Of a DNA stretch of 64,000 nt, positions 57,868 through 64,000 are shown piece by piece. Each line of letters starts with the position of its first letter. The stretch's first letter is position 1. Below the pieces are notes generated by a model that was not told the origin of the DNA, searched no databases, and saw only the letters and a list, made by a program, of their open reading frames with translations. A program made the position numbers and the translations under genes. The DNA is from Intestinirhabdus alba (GTDB taxonomy: Bacteria > Pseudomonadota > Gammaproteobacteria > Enterobacterales > Enterobacteriaceae): the NCBI RefSeq assembly GCF_009711095.1, contig NZ_WMJZ01000004.1, positions 62,001-126,000 on the forward strand, read 5' to 3'.

Positions 57868-59412
57868 ATGTCGGTTACTAAAAAACCTATGGTACTGGTG
57901 ATTCTGGATGGCTATGGCTATCGGGAAGAGCAGCAGGATAACGCCATTTTTAGCGCCAGAACGCCGGTAATGGACGCCCTGTGGGCAAATCGCCCCCATA
58001 CCCTGATCGACGCTTCCGGCCTGGAAGTGGGCCTGCCGGACCGCCAGATGGGCAACTCGGAGGTCGGCCACGTTAACCTGGGCGCAGGGCGCATCGTCTA
58101 TCAGGATCTGACGCGCCTGGACGTTGAAATTAAGGACCGCACGTTCTTTGCTAATCCGGTGCTGACCGGCGCGGTAGACCAGGCGAAAAACGCCGGCAAG
58201 GCGGTTCACATTATGGGTCTGCTCTCCGCAGGCGGCGTGCATAGCCATGAAGACCATATTATGGCAATGGTTGAGCTGGCCGCCGAACGCGGCGCGGAAA
58301 AAATCTATCTGCACGCCTTCCTCGACGGCCGCGATACGCCGCCGCGCAGCGCCGAGGCTTCGCTGAAAAAATTTGCCGACAAATTCGCCGCGCTGGGCAA
58401 GGGCCGCATCGCCTCCATTATTGGCCGCTACTACGCCATGGACCGCGACAACCGCTGGGATCGCGTTGAAAAAGCCTACGACCTGATGACCCTGGCGCAG
58501 GGCGCATTCCAGGCCGACACCGCCGTTGCCGGCCTGCAGGCGGCCTACGCGCGCGATGAAAACGACGAGTTCGTCCAGGCTACCGTCATCCGCGCCGCAG
58601 GCGAGGCCGACGCGGCAATGGAGGATGGCGACACGCTGATTTTCATGAACTTCCGCGCCGACCGCGCCCGTGAAATCACCCGCGCCTTCGTTAACGCCGA
58701 CTTCGACGGCTTTGCCCGTAAGAAGGTGGTTAACCTGAACTTCATCATGCTGACCGAATACGCCGCCGACATTAAAACCGCCGTCGCCTGGCCGCCCGCA
58801 TCGCTGGCCAACACCTTCGGCGAGTGGATGGCGAAAAACGATAAAACCCAGCTGCGCATCTCCGAAACCGAAAAATATGCCCACGTGACCTTCTTCTTTA
58901 ACGGCGGCGTGGAAGAGCCGTTCACCGGCGAAGATCGTATCCTGATCGACTCACCGAAGGTCGCCACCTACGACCTGCAGCCGGAGATGAGCTCCGCCGA
59001 GCTGACCGAGAAGCTGGTTGCGGCAATCGTCAGCGGCAAATACGACACCATTATCTGTAACTACCCGAACGGTGACATGGTTGGCCACACCGGCGTGATG
59101 GACGCGGCCGTCAGGGCGGTTGAGGCGCTGGATCGCTGCGTTGAGCAGGTCACCCGGGCGGTAGAGTCCGTAGGCGGACAGCTGCTGATCACCGCCGATC
59201 ACGGCAACGCCGAGCAGATGCGCGATCCGGCCACCGGCCAGGCGCACACCGCCCACACCAACCTCCCGGTGCCGCTGATCTACGTCGGCGATAAAAAAGT
59301 GCAGGCGGTCGAGGGCGGCAAGCTTTCCGATATCGCACCGACCATGCTGTCGCTGATGGGGATGGAAATCCCGCAAGAGATGACTGGTCAGCCGCTGTTC
59401 ATCGTGAAATAA
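57868..59412 (+). CDS. gpmI: 2,3-bisphosphoglycerate-independent phosphoglycerate mutase
   Basis: Mn-dependent glycolytic enzyme interconverting 3- and 2-phosphoglycerate. 514 residues from the ATG at 57868, the E. coli length, with GAGG nine bases upstream. The phosphorylated serine is S64 in GNSEVGH; the metal ligands lie in [23 protein letters not shown] and [10 protein letters not shown]. Confidence 0.98.
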   Translation: MSVTKKPMVLVILDGYGYREEQQDNAIFSARTPVMDALWANRPHTLIDASGLEVGLPDRQMGNSEVGHVNLGAGRIVYQDLTRLDVEIKDRTFFANPVLTGAVDQAKNAGKAVHIMGLLSAGGVHSHEDHIMAMVELAAERGAEKIYLHAFLDGRDTPPRSAEASLKKFADKFAALGKGRIASIIGRYYAMDRDNRWDRVEKAYDLMTLAQGAFQADTAVAGLQAAYARDENDEFVQATVIRAAGEADAAMEDGDTLIFMNFRADRAREITRAFVNADFDGFARKKVVNLNFIMLTEYAADIKTAVAWPPASLANTFGEWMAKNDKTQLRISETEKYAHVTFFFNGGVEEPFTGEDRILIDSPKVATYDLQPEMSSAELTEKLVAAIVSGKYDTIICNYPNGDMVGHTGVMDAAVRAVEALDRCVEQVTRAVESVGGQLLITADHGNAEQMRDPATGQAHTAHTNLPVPLIYVGDKKVQAVEGGKLSDIAPTMLSLMGMEIPQEMTGQPLFIVK

Positions 59413-59445
59413 TCCCTCCCCATGAGGGGAAAGGCGAAAAATAGC

Positions 59446-60705
59446 GTGACACGGGCCGTGAAACCGCGCAGGTTTTCAGTCAGGCCCTTAATTTACGCCA
59501 GCGTGGTCAGCGCTGGCGTATTGCTGTGCGCCTTCTCCAGCCACGCGGACGAGCGCGATCGGCTCAAATCCATTCAGGCGGATATCGCCGCCAAAGAGCG
59601 CGCGGTGCGCCAGCAGCAGCGGCAGCGGGCCGAACTGCTTGTGCAGCTTAAGGCGCAGGAGGTGGCAATCTCCGCCGCGGCGCGCCAGCTTCGTGAAACC
59701 CAGAACACCCTCGCCCAGTTGAATAAGCAGATCGATGAAATGAACGCCGCCATCGCCAGGCTGGAGCAGCAGAAGGCCAGCCAGGAGCGCAGCCTCGCCG
59801 CGCAGCTGGACGCGGCGTTTCGTCAGGGCGAACATACCGGTATCCAGCTGATCCTCAGCGGTGAAGAGAGCCAGCGCGGCCAGCGTCTGCAGGCCTACTT
59901 CGGCTATCTGAACCAGGCCCGCCAGCAGGCGATTACCGAGCTGCGGCAGACCCGCGAAGAGGTCGCCACCCGCCGGGCCGATCTGGAAGAGAAGCAGAGC
60001 CAGCAGCAGACGCTGCTCTACGAGCAAAAGGCCCAGCAGGAGAAGCTGGAGCAGGCGCGCAGCGAACGCAAGAAAACCCTTACCCGGCTCGAATCCTCCA
60101 TTTCCGAAGGCCAGCAGCAGTTGAGCGAGCTGCGCGCCAACGAATCCCGGCTGCGCAACAGCATCGCCCGCGCCGAGGCCGCCGCTAAGGCCCGGGCCGA
60201 ACGCGAAGCGCGCGAGGCGGAAGCCGTGCGCGAACGTCAGAAAGAGGCCAGCCGCAAAGGTACGACTTATAAGCCGACCGAAAGCGAGAAGTCGCTGATG
60301 TCGCGCACCGGCGGGCTGGGCTCCCCCCGCGGCCAGGCGTACTGGCCGGTCCGCGGCCCGACTCTGCATCGCTATGGCGAACAGCTGCAGGGTGAACTAC
60401 GTTGGAAGGGGATGGTTATCGGTGCCTCCGAAGGCACCGAGGTCAGGGCCATCGCCGACGGCCGGGTGATCCTCGCCGACTGGCTGCAGGGCTACGGGCT
60501 GGTGGTGGTGGTGGAGCACGGAAAAGGCGATATGAGCCTTTACGGCTATAATCAGAGCGCGCTGGTCAGCGTCGGCACCCAGGTTCGCGCCGGGCAGCCC
60601 ATCGCGCTGGTCGGCAGCAGCGGCGGTCAGGGCAGACCTTCGCTCTATTTCGAAATTCGTCGCCAGGGACAGGCCGTTAATCCACAGCCGTGGTTGGGAA
60701 GATAA
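59446..60705 (+). CDS. envC: Murein hydrolase activator EnvC
   Basis: Periplasmic activator of the division amidases AmiA and AmiB, recruited by FtsEX. The GTG at 59446 gives 419 residues starting (M)TRAVKPRR as in E. coli; the ATG at 59422 would add eight residues and lacks a ribosome site. Signal segment about residues 14-34, a long coiled coil (35-275), then a degenerate LytM domain (ELRWKGMVIGASEGTEVRAIADG, GKGDMSLYGYNQSALVSVG) lacking the catalytic zinc ligands. Confidence 0.93.
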   Translation: MTRAVKPRRFSVRPLIYASVVSAGVLLCAFSSHADERDRLKSIQADIAAKERAVRQQQRQRAELLVQLKAQEVAISAAARQLRETQNTLAQLNKQIDEMNAAIARLEQQKASQERSLAAQLDAAFRQGEHTGIQLILSGEESQRGQRLQAYFGYLNQARQQAITELRQTREEVATRRADLEEKQSQQQTLLYEQKAQQEKLEQARSERKKTLTRLESSISEGQQQLSELRANESRLRNSIARAEAAAKARAEREAREAEAVRERQKEASRKGTTYKPTESEKSLMSRTGGLGSPRGQAYWPVRGPTLHRYGEQLQGELRWKGMVIGASEGTEVRAIADGRVILADWLQGYGLVVVVEHGKGDMSLYGYNQSALVSVGTQVRAGQPIALVGSSGGQGRPSLYFEIRRQGQAVNPQPWLGR

Positions 60706-60708
60706 GTT

Positions 60709-61683
60709 TTGCCTCAGTCCCGTCGCCTCCTCCTGCTGCTGGCCAGCCTGCTGACGCTCACCGCTCCCGTTTTCGCCGGCAGGCTGGCCATCGTTATCGA
60801 CGACTTCGGCTACCGGCCGCACAATGAAAACCAGGTGCTGGCGATGCCGTCCGCCGTCGCCGTCGCCGTCCTGCCCAACGCTCCCCACGCCCGTGAAATG
60901 GCAACGAAAGCCCATAGCGGCGGGCACGAGGTGCTGATCCATCTGCCGATGGCCCCCCTGAGCAAGCAGCCGCTGGAAAAAGACACCCTGCGCCCGGAAA
61001 TGAGCAGCAGCGAGATCGAGCGGATTATTCGCGAAGCGGTCGACAAGGTGCCGTACGCCGTCGGCCTGAATAACCATATGGGCAGCGCAATGACCTCCAG
61101 CCTGTTCGGTATGCAGAAGGTGATGCAGGCGCTGGTCCATTACGACCTCTGGTTTCTGGACAGCATGACCATCGGCAACAGCCAGTCGATGCGCGCGGCC
61201 TCGGGCACCGGCGTAAAGGTCATCAAGCGCAAAGTGTTTCTCGACGATACGCAAAACGACGCGGATATTCGCCGTCAGTTTAACCGGGCGGTCGATCTTG
61301 CGCGCCGCAACGGCTCCGCCATTGCTATCGGTCATCCCCATCCTTCAACGGTGCGCGTGCTGCAGCAGATGCTCTATAACCTGCCGCCGGATATTACGCT
61401 GGTGCGCCCGGGGAGCCTGCTCAACGAGCCGCAGATTGATACCTCCCGGCCAGACCAGACGCCGCCAAAAAGCGCTACCGCCGGCAGTACGCCGCGCAAA
61501 CCGTTCCGCGGGGTGAAGATGTGCAAAGCGAAGAAACCGCCGGAGCCGGTTTACGCCGACCGCGTCTTCAGCGTCCTGAGCGACAGCGTCGGGCAGAGCG
61601 CGCTGGTCGTCTGGTTCCGCCAGCAGTGGCAGGGCTGGGGCAACGCCGGCGCGTCGCAGACCACGCGCACCGGCAAAGAGTAA
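60709..61683 (+). CDS. yibQ: Divergent polysaccharide deacetylase family protein YibQ
   Basis: Periplasmic protein of the polysaccharide deacetylase 2 family, 324 residues, uncharacterised. Signal peptide (RRLLLLLASLLTLTAPVFA), then LAIVIDDFGYRPHNENQVL with the Asp pair, a GHEVLIHLPMAPL His motif, LNNHMGSAMTS and AIGHPHPSTVRVL. It starts with TTG three bases after the envC stop, so it is co-translated with envC. Confidence 0.92.
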   Translation: MPQSRRLLLLLASLLTLTAPVFAGRLAIVIDDFGYRPHNENQVLAMPSAVAVAVLPNAPHAREMATKAHSGGHEVLIHLPMAPLSKQPLEKDTLRPEMSSSEIERIIREAVDKVPYAVGLNNHMGSAMTSSLFGMQKVMQALVHYDLWFLDSMTIGNSQSMRAASGTGVKVIKRKVFLDDTQNDADIRRQFNRAVDLARRNGSAIAIGHPHPSTVRVLQQMLYNLPPDITLVRPGSLLNEPQIDTSRPDQTPPKSATAGSTPRKPFRGVKMCKAKKPPEPVYADRVFSVLSDSVGQSALVVWFRQQWQGWGNAGASQTTRTGKE

Positions 61684-61716
61684 GCGCCGCCGGAGTCGGC
61701 CCGCGACCTCCGGGTT

Positions 61717-61744
61717 AAACGGGCCGGAAAATCCGCCCCGTTTT
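61717..61744. terminator. Bidirectional terminator between yibQ and tdh
   Basis: An AAACGGG/CCCGTTT stem with a 13-nt internal region ends in TTTT on the plus strand and is preceded by an A run for the minus strand. The waaH gene found here in E. coli is absent. Confidence 0.6.
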
Positions 61745-61748
61745 AGGG

Positions 61749-62774
61749 TTAATCCCAGCTCAGAATCACCTTGCCCGACTGGCCTGAACGCATAGCGTCA
61801 AAGCCCTTCTGGAACTCATCGATGGAGAAGCGGTGGGTGATTATCGGCGACAGATCCAGTCCGGACTGGATCAGCGCCGCCATTTTGTACCAGGTCTCAA
61901 ACATCTCACGACCATAGATACCTTTAATAAACAGCCCCTTGAAGATCACCTTCGTCCAGTCGATGGCCATATCCGACGGCGGAATGCCAAGCATCGCAAT
62001 ACGGCCGCCGTGGTTCATGGTGTCCAGCATGGTGCGAAACGCCGGCGGCGCGCCGGACATCTCCAGCCCCACGTCAAACCCTTCGGTCATGCCCAGCGCA
62101 TGCATCACCTCGCTCAGGCTCTCGTTAGCCACGTTAACCGCGCGGGTAACGCCCATTTTTCGCGCCAGGTCGAGCCGGTATTCGTTAACGTCGGTGATCA
62201 CCACGTTGCGGGCACCGACGTGCTTCGCCACCGCCGCCGCCATGATGCCGATCGGACCGGCACCGGAAACCAGCACATCTTCCCCGACCAGATCGAACGA
62301 CAGCGCGGTATGCACCGCGTTGCCGAACGGGTCGAAAATAGAGGCTAAATCGTCGGGGATATTGTCCGGGATCTTAAAGGCGTTAAAGGCCGGAATGACT
62401 AAATACTCGGCAAAGCAGCCCGGCCGGTTAACGCCCACGCCCGTGGTATTGCGGCACAGATGAGTACGCCCGGCCCGGCAGTTGCGGCAGTACCCGCAGG
62501 TGATGTGGCCTTCGCCAGAAACCCGGTCACCGATTTTAAAACCTTTGACCTCCTGGCCAATACCGACCACCTCGCCCACATATTCGTGTCCAACCACCAT
62601 CGGCACCGGAATGGTTTTTTGCGACCACTCATCCCAGTTGTAAATATGTACGTCAGTGCCGCAGATGGCCGTTTTACGGATTTTAATCAGCAGATCGTTG
62701 TGACCAACCTCCGGTTCCGGTACGTCGGTCATCCAGATGCCTTCTTCCGCTTTCAGTTTGGATAACGCTTTCAT
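61749..62774 (-). CDS. tdh: L-threonine 3-dehydrogenase
   Basis: Zinc medium-chain dehydrogenase converting L-threonine to 2-amino-3-ketobutyrate. 341 residues. Catalytic zinc residues C38 ([15 protein letters not shown]) and H63-E64 ([10 protein letters not shown]), the structural zinc cysteines in [15 protein letters not shown], and the nucleotide motif [15 protein letters not shown] are present. It follows kbl by nine bases. Confidence 0.98.
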   Translation of the reverse strand: MKALSKLKAEEGIWMTDVPEPEVGHNDLLIKIRKTAICGTDVHIYNWDEWSQKTIPVPMVVGHEYVGEVVGIGQEVKGFKIGDRVSGEGHITCGYCRNCRAGRTHLCRNTTGVGVNRPGCFAEYLVIPAFNAFKIPDNIPDDLASIFDPFGNAVHTALSFDLVGEDVLVSGAGPIGIMAAAVAKHVGARNVVITDVNEYRLDLARKMGVTRAVNVANESLSEVMHALGMTEGFDVGLEMSGAPPAFRTMLDTMNHGGRIAMLGIPPSDMAIDWTKVIFKGLFIKGIYGREMFETWYKMAALIQSGLDLSPIITHRFSIDEFQKGFDAMRSGQSGKVILSWD

Positions 62775-62783
62775 CTTACGTCC

Positions 62784-63980
62784 TCAGGCAATGACGCCAA
62801 GTTGTTTACCAATACGCACGAAAGCCGCAACCGCCCGTGTAATCTGCTCAGGGGTGTGCGCCGCGGACATCTGGGTGCGGATACGCGCCTGGCCTTTCGG
62901 CACCACCGGATAGAAGAAGCCGGTAACATAAATGCCCGCTTTCTGCAGCTCGCGGGCGAAGTCCTGCGCAACCACCGCGTCACCCAGCATCACCGGAATA
63001 ATGGCGTGATCGGCACCTGCGAGGGTGAAGCCCGCCGCCGACATCTGCTCGCGAAACTGACGCGCGTTGGCCCACAGGCGATCGCGCAGCTCGCCGCCCG
63101 CCTCCACCATCTCCAGCACCCGGAGGGAGGCCGCCACTATGGCCGGTGCCAGAGAGTTAGAGAACAGGTAGGGGCGGGAGCGCTGGCGCAGCCACTCCAC
63201 CACCTCTTTACGCGCGGCGGTATAGCCGCCGGAGGCACCACCCAGCGCTTTGCCCAGCGTACCGGTGATAATGTCCACGCGCCCCATCACCTCACAATAT
63301 TCATGGGAGCCGCGACCGTTTTCCCCGACAAAGCCGACGGCGTGGGAGTCATCAACCATCACCAGCGCGTCATACTTATCGGCCAGATCGCAGACGCCCT
63401 TAAGGTTGGCGATAACGCCGTCCATCGAGAACACGCCGTCGGTGGCGATCAGCACGTGGCGGGCACCCGCGGTCCGCGCCTCCTTCAGGCGCGCCTCCAG
63501 CTCTTGCATATCGTTGTTGGCGTAGCGGAAGCGCTTCGCTTTACACAGCCGCACCCCGTCGATAATGGAGGCGTGGTTCAGGGCATCGGAAATAATCGCA
63601 TCCTCAGCCCCCAGCAGCGTTTCGAACAGGCCGCCGTTGGCGTCAAAGCAGGAGGAGTAAAGAATGGCGTCTTCCATACCGAGAAACGCCGCCAGCTTCT
63701 GCTCCAGCCGCTTATGGCTGTCCTGGGTGCCGCAGATAAAGCGCACCGAAGCCATACCAAAACCGTGAGAATCCATTCCCGCCTTCGCCGCCGCGATCAG
63801 CTCGGGGTGGTTCGCCAGGCCCAGATAGTTGTTGGCGCAAAAGTTGATAACCTGGCTTCCATCGGCCACGGTAATATCCGCCTGCTGGGCGGATGTGATA
63901 ATGCGCTCTTCCTTGAACAACCCTTCCGCCCGGGCGGTTTCCAGATCGTTGGTTAACTGCTTATAAAAATCCCCACGCAT
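62784..63980 (-). CDS. kbl: 2-amino-3-ketobutyrate CoA ligase
   Basis: PLP enzyme that cleaves 2-amino-3-ketobutyrate with CoA to glycine and acetyl-CoA, completing threonine breakdown by Tdh. 398 residues. PLP lysine K244 in [19 protein letters not shown] contacts the cofactor. GGAG lies seven bases before the ATG at 63980, just inside the window edge. First gene of kbl-tdh. Confidence 0.98.
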   Translation of the reverse strand: MRGDFYKQLTNDLETARAEGLFKEERIITSAQQADITVADGSQVINFCANNYLGLANHPELIAAAKAGMDSHGFGMASVRFICGTQDSHKRLEQKLAAFLGMEDAILYSSCFDANGGLFETLLGAEDAIISDALNHASIIDGVRLCKAKRFRYANNDMQELEARLKEARTAGARHVLIATDGVFSMDGVIANLKGVCDLADKYDALVMVDDSHAVGFVGENGRGSHEYCEVMGRVDIITGTLGKALGGASGGYTAARKEVVEWLRQRSRPYLFSNSLAPAIVAASLRVLEMVEAGGELRDRLWANARQFREQMSAAGFTLAGADHAIIPVMLGDAVVAQDFARELQKAGIYVTGFFYPVVPKGQARIRTQMSAAHTPEQITRAVAAFVRIGKQLGVIA

Positions 63981-64000
63981 TGCGATTCTCCAGACTGGGC

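Overview
The window is a chromosomal segment of an enterobacterium (family Enterobacteriaceae, GC-rich, with codon use and gene order close to Enterobacter, Kosakonia, Klebsiella or Citrobacter). Almost every gene is a full-length orthologue of the Escherichia coli stretch from yhjV to kbl, in the same order and orientation. The species cannot be fixed from the sequence alone. Calls rest on recognising protein families, motifs and gene order; no database search was run.

Layout. 1-11,700: amino-acid transporter yhjV, the dipeptide ABC operon dppABCDF, the proline tRNA proK with a tandem repeat at its 3' side, the lipid A modifier eptB and the pyruvate-induced carrier yhjX. 11,900-19,400: tag-yiaC, a decayed bisC remnant, yiaD, ghrB, yiaF, an aromatic-acid transporter, yiaG, cspA, and copper-binding cueP behind a CueR-type promoter. 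19,400-30,100: glyQS, wecH(yiaH), an enlarged ERIC element, yiaA, xylAB/xylR and bax. 30,100-42,200: avtA, ysaA, yiaJ, aldB, a VOC protein, yiaY, selAB, yibF, yibL. 42,200-48,250: a four-gene chaperone-usher fimbrial operon with about 1 kb of AT-rich upstream DNA. 48,250-51,900: the L-lactate operon lldPRD. 51,900-53,650: a small accessory operon (DUF2975 membrane protein, XRE regulator, two lipoproteins) with a palindromic promoter. 53,800-64,000: trmL, cysE-gpsA-secB-grxC-yibN, gpmI-envC-yibQ and kbl-tdh.

Differences from E. coli lie at the junctions. bisC is a short remnant. malS, xylFGH, yiaB, yiaK-S, mtlADR and waaH are not at their usual positions. Acquired or retained extras are the AAHS transporter, cueP, the VOC gene, the fimbrial operon and the DUF2975 operon. 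Repeats include one ERIC, two copies of a ~145-bp terminal-inverted-repeat element (one directly in the aldB leader), an inverted pair between dppA and dppB, an RtT-like repeat after proK, and a run of five stem-loops between yhjX and eptB.

Best candidates for new biology are the DUF2975/XRE/lipoprotein operon with its self-complementary operator, the stem-loop array after yhjX, the terminal-inverted-repeat family, and the regulatory region of the fimbrial operon.
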